A stretch of 64,000 bases of DNA from Chloroflexota bacterium (GCA_016208315.1 JACQYF010000010.1:1-64000); one strand, 5' to 3'. Shown: positions 34,581 to 43,371, counted from the first letter of the stretch. The notes: generated by a model not told the origin, from the sequence alone. Program-made: numbers and translations.

Positions 34581-35495
34581 CTAGCCCCCCATCACACGCA
34601 CCAACAACACCGGCACGTTGGTTTTGGACAGCACCTTCGGGGTTACGCTGCCCGACCAGAACGCGTCGAAACTCTGGCGCCCGTGCGTCGCCATGACGAT
34701 CAGATCGGCGTGGACGCGGCCGGCTTCGTTGATGATCGCCGCCGGCGGATCGCCGCGCGCGACAGTTGCCGTCGCCGGCAGACCCTGCGCGAGCAGGTGG
34801 GCGGTCATTTGCTGCAAGTATTCGATTGCGCCGCGCTGCGCGAGTTCGAGCACGGCGGTGGTCGTCGCGGGGAGCAGCATACCCGTTGCGGCGCGTTCGC
34901 CCTTGAGCGTGCCGGTCGTCGGCACGACGGTGACCAAGTGCAGCGCGGCCCCCGTCGCTTGAGCCACTTGCTCGGCGACGGGCAGCGCGGGTTCGTGAAC
35001 CGGCGCGCTGTCCAGCGGGACGAGAATTTTGCGCGTGATGTAGGGGACGCTAGAGCCAGCGGCTCCTATGTCGCGCGGCCGCACGAACAACACCGGCGTC
35101 GCGCCGCGCGAAATCACTTGCTGCGCCAGACTGCCGATCAACACATCGCGCAAGCCGCCGCGCCCGTGCGCGCACAGCACCACCAAATCACTGTCGAGTT
35201 CGCCGACGTGCTCGAGAATGCTGCCCGCGACATCTTCCTCGCGCGCCGGATGAACGTCTCTTTCGACCGTTAGGCCCGGGCGCGCGATCCGCGCCTCGAC
35301 TTCCTTGAGGTACACGCGCGCTTCGTCCGCTTGCATCAAATGGCGCTGACCGTGAACCGTCGCGGGCGGGGCTTGTTCGAGCGCGTGAAAGAGGACGAGC
35401 GTCGCGTGAAAGCGCTCGGCGAAATAGACGGCTATGGGCAGCACAGCTTCGGCGAGGCGCGAACCGTCCAGCGGCAGCAGCAATCGTCGGAACAT
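34581..35495 (-). CDS. Tandem universal stress protein
   Basis: 304 residues with two UspA domains: 1-148 and 158-304. Both keep the ATP-binding pattern G-x2-G-x9-GS/T near their ends (AHGRGGLRDVLIGS and THGRQSFDAFWSGS), the second less perfect. It starts 2 nt after the NRAMP stop, so it is co-translated with that metal transporter and may regulate or respond to it. A GAGCCGCTGGCTC palindrome (35053-35065) falls in the inter-domain linker. Confidence 0.88.
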   Translation of the reverse strand: MFRRLLLPLDGSRLAEAVLPIAVYFAERFHATLVLFHALEQAPPATVHGQRHLMQADEARVYLKEVEARIARPGLTVERDVHPAREEDVAGSILEHVGELDSDLVVLCAHGRGGLRDVLIGSLAQQVISRGATPVLFVRPRDIGAAGSSVPYITRKILVPLDSAPVHEPALPVAEQVAQATGAALHLVTVVPTTGTLKGERAATGMLLPATTTAVLELAQRGAIEYLQQMTAHLLAQGLPATATVARGDPPAAIINEAGRVHADLIVMATHGRQSFDAFWSGSVTPKVLSKTNVPVLLVRVMGG

Positions 35496-35497
35496 TC

Positions 35498-36814
35498 CTA
35501 CTCGCCTCCCGTGAGAGTTTGATACAGGAGAAACAGATTGAGCGCGACGATCAGCCCGGCGACGATGCTCGCCAGCAGAGTCGTCGCGCGCTTGTTGACG
35601 AGCACGCCCATGATATCGCGCCGCGCGGTAAAAATGACCAGCGGAATCACGGCAAAAGGCAAGCCGAAGCTGAGGACGACCTGGCTGAGGACGAGCGTGC
35701 GCGTCGGGTCGAGGCCGATCGCGATGACCGCGAGCGAAGGGAGCATCGTCACTAGCCGCCGAATCCACGGCGGAATGTGCCGCCGCAGGAATCCTTGCAT
35801 GATCACTTGGCCCGCCATCGTGCCGACCGCTGACGAAGACAGCCCGGACGCGAGCAGAGACACGGCGAAAATCCAACTCGACGCATTGCCGAGCAAGGGC
35901 GCGAGCGTGCGGTGCGCTTCTTCAATCGTTCCGATCTCCGTTAGCCCTTGCGCGTAAAAGGTCGCCGCAGCCATGATGAGCATCGCGATGTTGACGAGAC
36001 CCGCCGCGCCCATCGCGATCAACACGTCGAGCAGCTCAAAGCGATAGAGCCGGCCCAACAGCTTCGGATCGCGCGTGACTATGCGTCCCTGCGTCAGCGC
36101 CGAGTGCAAAAAGATGACGTGCGGCATGACGGTCGCGCCGAGAATGCCGCTCGCCAGCAGGACGCTTTCGGTGCCGCTGAACTGTGGCACAATCGCGTGA
36201 TAGCCGATCTCGCCCCAATTCGGCTGGCCGATGATCGTCTCGGCCAAGTAGCTGAGCGCGATGACGCCGACGAACGCGGTGATCACAGCTTCGAGCGGGC
36301 GAAAGCCGTAACGCTCTAGGCCCAGAATGACGAAGGTAAAGATCGCCGTGAGAATGCCGGCGGCGAGGAGCGGAATATCGAAGAGGAGATAAAAGCCGAG
36401 CGCCGCGCCGAGAAATTCCGCGAGGTCGGTCGCCATCGCGACGAGTTCCATCAGCACCCACATGGTCCAGACGAGCCAGCGCGGAAAATGCTCGCGGCAC
36501 TGTTCGGCGAGATTCAAGCCGGTGGCGATGCCGAGTTTCGCGGAAAGCGATTGGATCAGCATCGCCATCAAATTGCTGGCGACGATGACCCACACGAGCA
36601 TGTAGCCGAATTTCGCGCCGCCCTGGATGTTGGTCGCGAAATTGCCGGGGTCCATATACGCGACCGAGGCGATGAATGCGGGACCGAGGAAGGGGAGGAG
36701 CCGGGCAAAGGGGTTTTTCTTGCTCTGTCCCTGGAGGATTTCAACAGCCGCGGCGACCGTGGGCGAATCGCCGGAGCGGACAACGGTGATGGGCGCGTCA
36801 GCGAGGCGGGTCAT
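35498..36814 (-). CDS. NRAMP-family divalent metal (Mn/Fe) transporter
   Basis: 438 residues with about 11 membrane helices. The NRAMP metal-binding motif DPGN is in helix 1 (AYMDPGNFATN, about 53-63), and helix 6 carries MPHVIFLHSAL (about 230-240, the MPH motif). It imports Mn2+ or Fe2+ with protons. It lies downstream of a ZIP-like protein, a multicopper oxidase and a damaged DtxR repressor on the same strand, so the cluster concerns Mn/Fe homeostasis. The region 36815-36921 upstream holds only GGGGAGCAGAGG-type repeats and a GGGAGA hairpin. Confidence 0.9.
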   Translation of the reverse strand: MTRLADAPITVVRSGDSPTVAAAVEILQGQSKKNPFARLLPFLGPAFIASVAYMDPGNFATNIQGGAKFGYMLVWVIVASNLMAMLIQSLSAKLGIATGLNLAEQCREHFPRWLVWTMWVLMELVAMATDLAEFLGAALGFYLLFDIPLLAAGILTAIFTFVILGLERYGFRPLEAVITAFVGVIALSYLAETIIGQPNWGEIGYHAIVPQFSGTESVLLASGILGATVMPHVIFLHSALTQGRIVTRDPKLLGRLYRFELLDVLIAMGAAGLVNIAMLIMAAATFYAQGLTEIGTIEEAHRTLAPLLGNASSWIFAVSLLASGLSSSAVGTMAGQVIMQGFLRRHIPPWIRRLVTMLPSLAVIAIGLDPTRTLVLSQVVLSFGLPFAVIPLVIFTARRDIMGVLVNKRATTLLASIVAGLIVALNLFLLYQTLTGGE

Positions 36815-36921
36815 GGGCGGATTATACTCCGCAATGAGGATTTTGCAATCTTACGGCAGGGGAGCAGAGGAGAGGGGGAGAACGTCTCCCTCTCTCCCGC
36901 GCTCTGCAGACGGCAGTCGTC

Positions 36922-38127
36922 TCACACTAACAGGCCGGTCACGTACATGATCCCGAGGCCGCTGACGAGGCCGGCGACATTTGCCATGTTCCACGCGCTC
37001 GCGCCGGCGTGGGTCTCTTTCCCCAGCAATTTGCCGATTTCGTAGACGACTTGGAAAATCGCGCCCGCGCCAATCGCGAAAAAGAGAGTCGCAAAAAGAT
37101 CCGAGTACGCGAGACCGCCGATCCAGGTCCCCAGGATCGTGGGCGCGCCGCCCAGCAGCCCCAGCGCGACGAAATGCCCCAGCGCCGGTTTGCCGCGCAC
37201 CAGCGGCGCCACAATTCCAAAACCCTCGGTCACATTGTGAACGATAAAGCCGATCACGAGGAACACGCCTAACGCGAGCGCGCCCACGGCATAGGCCGCG
37301 CCGATGACCAGTCCCTCGCCGAAATTGTGCAGCCCGATGCCGAGCGCGATTAGGTACGCCAGCCGCAGGCGCTGCGCGGCTTCGTCCGGCACGCGCCCGC
37401 GTGTCAACTCGCCCACCGCGACGATGGCCAGAAAACTCGCGATGACGCCGATGGTCACCAGTCCCATCCCCTGGAACGGGCCCGGCACGCGCCCCGCGAT
37501 TTCGAGCGCCTCGCTCAGCGCATCCACGCCAAGGAAAATGAGCAGGCCGATCGTGAGACTGAGCAAAAAGTTCATGGCGCGCTTGCCGATTTTCCGCAAG
37601 AACGGAAACCACAGCAGCCCCAAGCCGACCGGAATCACGCCGACGTAGATGCCGATGAGCGCAAAGCTCGCGAACATTTCCGGCGTCGGCTCCGGGGTTG
37701 CCACGGCGAGCGGGATCGAGTAGGAAAAGATCAACCCTTCGGCAGTAATGAGCTTGATCTCGTGCGCTTCGTATTCGACCCAGGGATAGTTCAGCGTCAT
37801 CGTCGCGCGGTCAAGCCGTCCGAGCGTCGCGCGCGGTTCCATCTGGAATGCCCAGAGCGCATCGTCTACCGTGGCCTGGGCAATGGTCAGCTCGGTCCTG
37901 CCGCTGTTTACGATGGACATCGTGATCTGGTTGGGACGCAGCACGACGCGTTCGAAACTGAGTTCGCCAAGCGGCGCCGCCCCCGTTGGCAGTCCCGCGT
38001 TGGTCACGAGAAAGACGGCGATCACGAGGCCGAGCAGAATCAAGGGCAGCAGCGCGAGCAGAATCGTGCCCGCGCTCAGGCCCACGGGTGTTGCTATCTT
38101 TCGTTGGGGAAGATCATATTCAGTCAT
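36922..38127 (-). CDS. ZIP-family metal transporter with extra N-terminal domain
   Basis: 401 residues. One membrane helix (about 18-42) precedes an extracytoplasmic beta domain (about 50-145, ending YPWVEYEAHEIKLITAEG), then a ZIP permease (about 150-401). The two metal-site helices are clear: HNFGEGLVIG (about 275-284) and HNVTEGFGI (about 303-311). ZIP proteins move Zn2+, Fe2+ or Mn2+ into the cytoplasm. The N-terminal domain is unusual and resembles the copper-binding-like domain sometimes fused to ZIPs; its role is unknown. It starts 19 bp after the multicopper oxidase stop. Confidence 0.85.
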   Translation of the reverse strand: MTEYDLPQRKIATPVGLSAGTILLALLPLILLGLVIAVFLVTNAGLPTGAAPLGELSFERVVLRPNQITMSIVNSGRTELTIAQATVDDALWAFQMEPRATLGRLDRATMTLNYPWVEYEAHEIKLITAEGLIFSYSIPLAVATPEPTPEMFASFALIGIYVGVIPVGLGLLWFPFLRKIGKRAMNFLLSLTIGLLIFLGVDALSEALEIAGRVPGPFQGMGLVTIGVIASFLAIVAVGELTRGRVPDEAAQRLRLAYLIALGIGLHNFGEGLVIGAAYAVGALALGVFLVIGFIVHNVTEGFGIVAPLVRGKPALGHFVALGLLGGAPTILGTWIGGLAYSDLFATLFFAIGAGAIFQVVYEIGKLLGKETHAGASAWNMANVAGLVSGLGIMYVTGLLV

Positions 38128-38146
38128 AGTGTTCCTCGACTCTTCA

Positions 38147-39208
38147 TTATAGGTTTACCGCGCCGACGTTGAAAAAGCCCATCCAGCCAAGTTCGGCGAA
38201 TTCGGACTGGTGCGCGTGGAACATATAGCGCCCGGGGGTCTTGTATTCGAATTCCAGGATGCCGCGCTCGCCCTGGCCGAGCACGATCGTGTCCGTATAC
38301 TCGCGCGGCGTCAGACTGGTGCCGGTGGGATAATAGTGAAACAGATTCGCGTGCAGGTGCAACGAGTTGATCAAATCGAATTCGGTGATGTTGACGAGAT
38401 AGACGCGGACGCGCTCGCCCGTCTTGATTTCGATGGGGTGCTCGTTGAACCAAAACGCGACGCCGTTGACCGTGTAGAATTCATTCTCGCTGTCCTGATC
38501 GAGGTCAAACCCGTTCATCACCATCACCATCTCGGTTGCGCGCGGGCGCGGCGTCTTGGGATCCACGATAAAGGCGCCGTACAGACCCTTGTGGATGTGA
38601 CGCTTGAGGGGCATGGTGTGGCAATGGTAGAGGTGCAACCCGAACGGTTCCGCGGTGAATTCGTAGGTGAACGAGCCGCCGGTCGGTATGGCTTCCAGCC
38701 CATCCATGTTCGCGGGGTGAATGCCGTGAAAGTGAATCGAGTGGGGATGCGCGCCGTTGTTGATGAACTTGACGCGCACCACATCGCCTTCGGTGGCGCG
38801 CAGGGTTGGCCCGGGCACGAACCCGTTATAGGTCCACGCGGCGAATTTTACGCCGCCGGCGACCTCGATCTCTTTGTCCTCGCCGACGAGTTCATATTCG
38901 CGCAGCGTGCGCCCGTCGGGCAATTGGCTGACCTTGCCGTAATCGAACGCGGTCAGAAATCTGGTCGGATTCATCTCGTCGGCCGCGTGAAGATTGGCCG
39001 TAGAGAGATCACACCCGCACGAGGAAGGGCCCAGCGCGGTGTGTGCGGCGTGTTCGACGGCTTGCGCGTGGAGCACAGCTTTTTCCGGCGCGGCGGCGGT
39101 CTGGCTGCCGGGCAGCAGGATTTTCGCGCCGACGGCGCCCAGCGTCCCCACTGCGCCCAGTTTGAGCAGATCGCGGCGGGAAAGGTTTTTGGGTTGGTTT
39201 GCGTTCAT
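38147..39208 (-). CDS. Tat-exported multicopper oxidase (two-domain)
   Basis: 353 residues: Tat signal (SRRDLLKLGAVG, about 9-20), then two cupredoxin domains. Copper ligands are seen in HSIHFHGIH (about 157-165), LYHCHTMPLKRHIHKGLYG (about 193-211), LHANLFHYYP and MFHAHQSEFAELGWMGFF near the C terminus. This suggests an extracytoplasmic oxidase, perhaps for Fe2+ or Mn2+ given its operon partners. The domain count is close to that of nitrite reductases and two-domain laccases, so the substrate is not certain. Confidence 0.85.
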   Translation of the reverse strand: MNANQPKNLSRRDLLKLGAVGTLGAVGAKILLPGSQTAAAPEKAVLHAQAVEHAAHTALGPSSCGCDLSTANLHAADEMNPTRFLTAFDYGKVSQLPDGRTLREYELVGEDKEIEVAGGVKFAAWTYNGFVPGPTLRATEGDVVRVKFINNGAHPHSIHFHGIHPANMDGLEAIPTGGSFTYEFTAEPFGLHLYHCHTMPLKRHIHKGLYGAFIVDPKTPRPRATEMVMVMNGFDLDQDSENEFYTVNGVAFWFNEHPIEIKTGERVRVYLVNITEFDLINSLHLHANLFHYYPTGTSLTPREYTDTIVLGQGERGILEFEYKTPGRYMFHAHQSEFAELGWMGFFNVGAVNL

Positions 39209-39220
39209 GTCATCTTCTTC

Positions 39221-39912
39221 CTATCTAGTTGCCTTGCGACGTGGTTTGGGACTGCGAAGCGTCCCGTAGGGATTTTTGATACTTTGAATCGTCTTGTCAT
39301 TCTCGCGTGCGCCGGGCGAATCCACCCAGATCTCGCGCGCGATGGCCGCGTCCAGAATGCGTTCCTCGCCCGATTCTACTTGCACGCGGAGCGGACCGCC
39401 AAACGGCTCGGCTTGCAGCACGGCGACGGTCGCGCTGGGAACCAGCCCCAGGTGCGAAAAGTGCCGCAGATGTTCCGGGTCCTGATCGGTCACGCGACGG
39501 ATGGTCGCGCGGCTGCCCGGGGGCAGATCGCCCAACCGCTGTTGCGCGCCCTCGACGATCGTGCCGCTCTTGCTCGGGATCGGATCGCCGTGCGGGTCTT
39601 GAGTCGGATTGCCCAGGAATTCGGCGATATGTTCTTCAAGGTTATCGGAAAGGACGTGTTCGAGCTTGTGCGCTTCGTCGTGAACTTCGTCCCAGGGGAT
39701 GCCGAGCGTTTCGTTCAGGAACAGCTCGATGAGCCGGTGGTGACGCAGGATTTCCAGGGCGATCTTTTCGCCCGGACGCGTGAGCGTGACGCCGTGGTAG
39801 GGTGAATGCCGCGCCAATCTCAGCTCGGCGAGTGGTAGATCGCCCGGAGATAGTCCTCCATGGCCGAGCCGAGCGAAAAGGTTTTTTCGACGCTAACTTC
39901 AAGTTTAGTCAT
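39221..39912 (-). pseudogene. DtxR/MntR-family metal-dependent repressor with DNA-binding helices deleted
   Basis: Two pieces in different frames. From ATG at 39912 the first reads a normal DtxR start (EDYLRAIYH) and stops at 39820. The second, overlapping, reads LRLARHSPYHGVTLTRPGEKIALEILRHHRLIELFL, the end of the winged helix and the dimerisation domain, then an FeoA/SH3-like domain (about 39221-39520). Between IYH and the wing about 30 residues are missing, including the recognition helix. The gene therefore has an internal deletion plus a frameshift and should not bind DNA. Its C-terminal tail (KTIQSIKNPYGTLRSPKP) is encoded by a dispersed repeat. It heads the metal operon, 12 bp before the multicopper oxidase. 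Confidence 0.8.
39250..39275. repeat. Dispersed core repeat (CTGCGAAGCGTCCC type)
   Basis: A 26-bp sequence that matches 30153-30178 at 25 positions and, inverted, most of 19702-19725. Here it encodes the C-terminal tail of the DtxR-like protein. Confidence 0.85.
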
Positions 39913-39959
39913 GGCTAAATTATAAGGGAACTCGGCAGGCCTGTCAAGGGGGGCGGCCC

Positions 39960-40066
39960 AGGCGAATAAATTCGCGGCAACAAGCACACCAAGTCCACCT
40001 TCGTGGACTAATTCTGAGTCGGCGGAGGCCGACTTTGCGTTCGTGTTGCCGCGAATTCATTCGCCT
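39960..40066. repeat. Long palindromic intergenic element, copy B
   Basis: Outer arms AGGCGAATAAATTCGCGGC.. (39960-39982) and their complement (40044-40066) with one mismatch, enclosing a GTCCACCTTCGTGGAC hairpin and a GTCGGCGGAGGCCGAC hairpin. Bases 40016-40054 equal the reverse complement of 19261-19299 except at one position. It lies between the divergent dtxR and dnaJ genes and ends just before the dnaJ promoter. Confidence 0.9.
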
Positions 40067-40081
40067 GTAAATCCCGTTCAC

Positions 40082-40110
40082 TTTACTAAATCCCGCCTTT
40101 TGCGTATAAT
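40082..40110 (+). promoter_or_regulatory. Predicted promoter giving a leaderless dnaJ transcript
   Basis: TTTACT (40082-40087), 17 bp, TATAAT (40105-40110). The GTG start of dnaJ is at 40118, only 7 bp after the -10 box, so transcription should begin at or next to the start codon. Confidence 0.65.
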
Positions 40111-40117
40111 AATCGCC

Positions 40118-41227
40118 GTGCCAACCAAAAGAGACTATTACGACATCCTCGGAGTGGGCCGCGACGCCAGCGACGACGACATCAAGAAAGCGTTCCGGCG
40201 GCTCGCCAAGCAATACCATCCCGATGCCAACGCCGGCGACGGCGGCATGGCCGAAAAATTCAAAGAGATCGGCGAAGCGTACCAAGTGCTTTCCGATCCG
40301 GAAAAACGCCAAGTCTACGACCGTTACGGTCACAATGCGCCGCAAGGAGGGTTCGGCGATTTCAGCGGCGGCTTTGGCGGCTTTGCCGACATCATGGAGG
40401 AGTTTTTCGGCTTTGGTTCGCGCGCCGCGGCGCGGCGCGGTCCTCAGCCGGGGGCGCATCTCAAATACAATCTGACGATTTCATTTGAGGACGCGGTTTT
40501 TGGCGCGGAAAAAGAGCTGGAAATTCCGCGGCTCGAGACGTGTCCCAACTGTCACGGCAGCGGCGCGGAGCCGGGGACGACGCCGATTCGCTGTCCCCAG
40601 TGCCATGGGACCGGCGAGGCCCGCCGGGTTCAACAGTCCATTTTCGGCTCGTTCGTCAACGTAGCCACTTGCCCGCGCTGCGAAGGCGAAGGCGAAGTGG
40701 TCTCAACGCCGTGTTCGCACTGCCGCGGCCAAAAGCGCGTCCAGATCACGCGCAAGATGAGCATCGCGATTCCGCCGGGCGTTGACGATGGGATGCAAAT
40801 CCGCCTCACGGGTGAGGGCGAGGCGGGCATGCGCGGCGGGCCGGCGGGCAACCTGTACGTCGTCGTCAATATCAAAAAGCATCCGCTCTTCCGCCGCGAA
40901 GGCATTGACCTGTTGCTCGACCTGCCGATCAGTTTCATGCAGGCCGCGTTGGGCGACGAGATCGAAGTGCCGACGCTGGATGGCAAAACGAAACTGACCA
41001 TTCCGCCCGGCACGCAGTACGCCAAGTCCTTTCGTATCCGGGAGCAAGGCGTGCCGCAATTGCGGCGCAATGGCCGCGGCGATCTGATCGTCACGGTCCA
41101 GATCGCGGTGCCGACCGAGTTGACCGAAAAGCAAAGAGCGCTGCTGCGCGAACTGGCGCGGACGATGGGCAGCGTGCCCAACGAGCCAAAGAGCGTGCTC
41201 GGCAAGATGAAAGACGCGTTCAAGTAG
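40118..41227 (+). CDS. dnaJ: Chaperone DnaJ (Hsp40)
   Basis: 369 residues from GTG: J domain (about 4-70, with HPD in YHPDAN), Gly/Phe-rich region (about 75-110), a zinc-finger domain with four C-x2-C-x-G-x-G type repeats ([32 protein letters not shown]) and the C-terminal substrate domains. It delivers unfolded proteins to DnaK. No CIRCE element is present, so it is not under HrcA like dnaK at 21834. I chose GTG at 40118 because the upstream in-frame ATG would read through the palindromic element and the promoter. Confidence 0.95.
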   Translation: MPTKRDYYDILGVGRDASDDDIKKAFRRLAKQYHPDANAGDGGMAEKFKEIGEAYQVLSDPEKRQVYDRYGHNAPQGGFGDFSGGFGGFADIMEEFFGFGSRAAARRGPQPGAHLKYNLTISFEDAVFGAEKELEIPRLETCPNCHGSGAEPGTTPIRCPQCHGTGEARRVQQSIFGSFVNVATCPRCEGEGEVVSTPCSHCRGQKRVQITRKMSIAIPPGVDDGMQIRLTGEGEAGMRGGPAGNLYVVVNIKKHPLFRREGIDLLLDLPISFMQAALGDEIEVPTLDGKTKLTIPPGTQYAKSFRIREQGVPQLRRNGRGDLIVTVQIAVPTELTEKQRALLRELARTMGSVPNEPKSVLGKMKDAFK

Positions 41228-41353
41228 CAAGTCGCAGGTCTCACGTCACAGCTCGCAGGTTCCAGGTTGCCGGTCACAAGCAACGTGCGTGGCCTGTAAA
41301 TTGGGACATGAGACTTGTGACCGGCGACCTGTGACATGAGACTTGTGACCTGA
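41224..41353. repeat. Inverted tract of GTCGCAGGTC / GACCTGTGAC units
   Basis: Starts at the dnaJ stop codon and runs to 3 bp before the prmA ATG. Left arm units AAGTCGCAGGTCTCACG; right arm GACATGAGACTTGTGACC. The same unit family appears at 55544-55730 around lysA. Confidence 0.85.
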
Positions 41354-41355
41354 CC

Positions 41356-42249
41356 ATGAATTGGATCGAACTGAGCGTCGCCACGGATGCGGAGGGCGCG
41401 GAAGCGGCCGCGGCGTTGCTGAACGAGTTCGTGAGCGGCGGGGCCGTAATCGAGCAAACGATCACGCCGGAACCAGGCGAGACTTTGAATCCAGCGCGGG
41501 CATACACTGTCCGCGCTTTCTTCTCGTCTCACGCCGCCGAGGCGCTGGAACACGCGCAGAACGGACTTTGGCATCTCGCGCAACTCCGCGCGATGGGCGA
41601 GCCGCAAGTCCGCGAACTCGCCGAGGAAGATTGGGCCGAAGCGTGGAAAAAGCACTATACGATTTTGCGCGTCGGCCACCACATCGTGATCAAACCCTCG
41701 TGGCTGGAATACACGGCCCAGGCGGGTGACATGGTCGTCGAGCTTGATCCGGGCATGGCCTTTGGCACCGGTTTGCACCCGACGACGCGAATGTGCCTCA
41801 TCGCGCTCGAAGAGCAGGTTACCCAAGACCAAGGCGTGCTCGACGTGGGGACCGGCTCGGGCATCCTTTCGATTGCGGCGGCGAAACTCGGCGCGCGCGA
41901 AATCCTCGCGCTCGACCTTGATCCCGTGGCTGTAGAGACGACAGCCAAGAACGTCGCGATCAACCACGCCGAGAATATCGTCGCGGTCAAGCGCGGCTCG
42001 CTAGATGTCACGGGCGAAGGTAACCTATTCGACCTAATCTGCATCAATATATTGGCGGAAGTCATCAGCGATCTCGCGCCTGCGCTCGCCGCGGTTTTGC
42101 GCCCCGGTGGGATCGTCATCGCGTCTGGCATCCTCGACTACAAAGCCGGCGATGTGATCGAAGCGCTCCGCGCGGCCGGCATCGAGGTCGTCGAGAGAAG
42201 ACAGGAAGAGGACTGGGTCGCGCTCGTTGCGAAGAAAGAGGAGAGATGA
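41356..42249 (+). CDS. prmA: Ribosomal protein L11 methyltransferase
   Basis: 297 residues. The N-terminal alpha/beta substrate-binding domain (MNWIELSV..) is followed by a SAM-dependent methyltransferase domain with DPGMAFGTGLHPTT (about 129-142), DVGTGSGILSIAA (about 160-172) and NILAEV (about 231-236, the NPPY-equivalent region of PrmA). It trimethylates lysines and the N terminus of L11. The dnaJ-prmA-rsmE order is conserved in many bacteria. Confidence 0.93.
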   Translation: MNWIELSVATDAEGAEAAAALLNEFVSGGAVIEQTITPEPGETLNPARAYTVRAFFSSHAAEALEHAQNGLWHLAQLRAMGEPQVRELAEEDWAEAWKKHYTILRVGHHIVIKPSWLEYTAQAGDMVVELDPGMAFGTGLHPTTRMCLIALEEQVTQDQGVLDVGTGSGILSIAAAKLGAREILALDLDPVAVETTAKNVAINHAENIVAVKRGSLDVTGEGNLFDLICINILAEVISDLAPALAAVLRPGGIVIASGILDYKAGDVIEALRAAGIEVVERRQEEDWVALVAKKEER

Positions 42250-42267
42250 AAGCGGAGAGCAAAATCG

Positions 42268-42309
42268 AACCTACTTCGAACTTCCAACTTCCAACTTCCA
42301 ACTTCTGAC
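42268..42309. repeat. Tandem AACTTCC tract between prmA and rsmE
   Basis: Four consecutive copies of a 7-8 bp unit (CTTCCAA) with no facing complement. It ends 2 bp before the rsmE ATG, so it occupies the ribosome-binding site position. Confidence 0.8.
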
Positions 42310-42311
42310 GC

Positions 42312-43055
42312 ATGCATAGATTCTTCGTGTCACCTCAAGCCGTTCGTGACAACCGCGTGATCCTGCGCGGGACCATCGTCCACCAGATCCGCGATGTGCT
42401 GCGGATGCGGCCCGGCGACGAAATCGTGCTGCTCGACAACAGCGGCGCGGCCTATCGCGCCGAATTAGTGACGGTGGACCGTGACGTCGTGCGCGGGCGC
42501 GTGGTAGACCGGTGGAAGTTGGAGACTGAGCCGCACGCGCGGATAACGCTCTATCAAGGATTGCTCAAGGGCCAAAAGTTCGATTGGGTGCTGCAAAAGG
42601 GAACGGAACTGGGCATCACCGCGTTTGTGCCCATGTTGTCCGCGCGCTGCATCGTCGGCAATGTGGACGATGTGAGCGACGCGCGGTTGGAACGTTGGCA
42701 GCGCATCGTCGTCGAAGCGGCGGAGCAGGCCGGACGCGCCGTTCTGCCGAGTTTGTCCGCGGTGATGCTTTTCAAGCACGCCTGCGAATCGGCGGCCGCG
42801 CGCGGCGGTCTCGCGATTCTGCCGTGGGAGAACGAGCGGACGCACGGGTTGCGCGAAGCGCTGCAAGTCGTGCCCAAATCAAAAGAGATCCATTTGTTTA
42901 TCGGGCCGGAGGGCGGTTTCGCCGAAGAGGAGGTTGTCGCCGCCAAAGTGGCGGGCGTTGCGCCGGTTTCTCTCGGGCCGCGCATTCTGCGCGCGGAAAC
43001 CGCAGGCCTGGCCGCCGCAGCCGCGATCCTGTTCGAACTGGGTGATTTGGGGTAG
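42312..43055 (+). CDS. rsmE: 16S rRNA m3U1498 methyltransferase RsmE
   Basis: 247 residues of the SPOUT methyltransferase RsmE family: an N-terminal PUA-like domain (HRFFVSP..HQIRDVLRMRPGDEI) and the knot domain with IGPEGGFAEEEV (about 197-208) and LGPRILRAETAG (about 219-230). It methylates N3 of U1498 in 16S rRNA. It follows prmA, the usual neighbour. Confidence 0.95.
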   Translation: MHRFFVSPQAVRDNRVILRGTIVHQIRDVLRMRPGDEIVLLDNSGAAYRAELVTVDRDVVRGRVVDRWKLETEPHARITLYQGLLKGQKFDWVLQKGTELGITAFVPMLSARCIVGNVDDVSDARLERWQRIVVEAAEQAGRAVLPSLSAVMLFKHACESAAARGGLAILPWENERTHGLREALQVVPKSKEIHLFIGPEGGFAEEEVVAAKVAGVAPVSLGPRILRAETAGLAAAAAILFELGDLG

Positions 43056-43058
43056 CGG

Positions 43059-43126
43059 GTAGGTAGATAGGTACACAGGTAGACAGGCATACACGTAAAT
43101 ACGTGATGTCGTACCTGTGTACGAGA
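43059..43126. repeat. Inverted GGTACACAGGTAGACA tract
   Basis: AGGTAGATAGGTACACAGGTAGACAGG faces GTCGTACCTGTGTACGA. Same unit type as 17534-17630 and 43342-43501, so this gene neighbourhood carries two copies flanking a 78-residue gene. Confidence 0.8.
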
Positions 43127-43134
43127 GGTGGCTG

Positions 43135-43371
43135 ATGGCAAGGAATCGCACGGTATACATCTGCCGCGTCTGTCACTTGGTCGGCGAGCGTCCCTTGACG
43201 TGCCATCCCGGCAAGTCGGTGGAATGCGATGCCGGTGTGGCGGGCGACGAAAGCTCACGCCCGCTGTTTGACGAGCACGGGCATCTCGTGACGCGCGCGC
43301 CCAAGTGGTGGGTGGACGCGTGCTTTAAGGAAAAAGGGAAAAGGTACACAGGTAAACAAGTACACAGGTAA
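43135..43371 (+). CDS. Small CxxC protein
   Basis: 78 residues with YICRVCHLVGERPLTCHPGK, that is a C-x2-C and a later CH, suggesting a small zinc ribbon. Function unknown. The last dozen residues (KGKRYTGKQVHR) and the stop codon come from the repeat tract that begins at 43342, so the gene's original end has been overwritten. It is flanked on both sides by the same type of tract. Confidence 0.55.
   Translation: MARNRTVYICRVCHLVGERPLTCHPGKSVECDAGVAGDESSRPLFDEHGHLVTRAPKWWVDACFKEKGKRYTGKQVHR

Noticed and set aside
38210..39805. 531-codon open frame on the plus strand
   Set aside because: Antisense across the multicopper oxidase and the DtxR remnant; no domain.
39820..39822. A third selenocysteine UGA in the DtxR gene
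   Set aside because: The sequence after this TGA continues the protein only in a different frame, with about 30 residues missing, so it is a deletion/frameshift.
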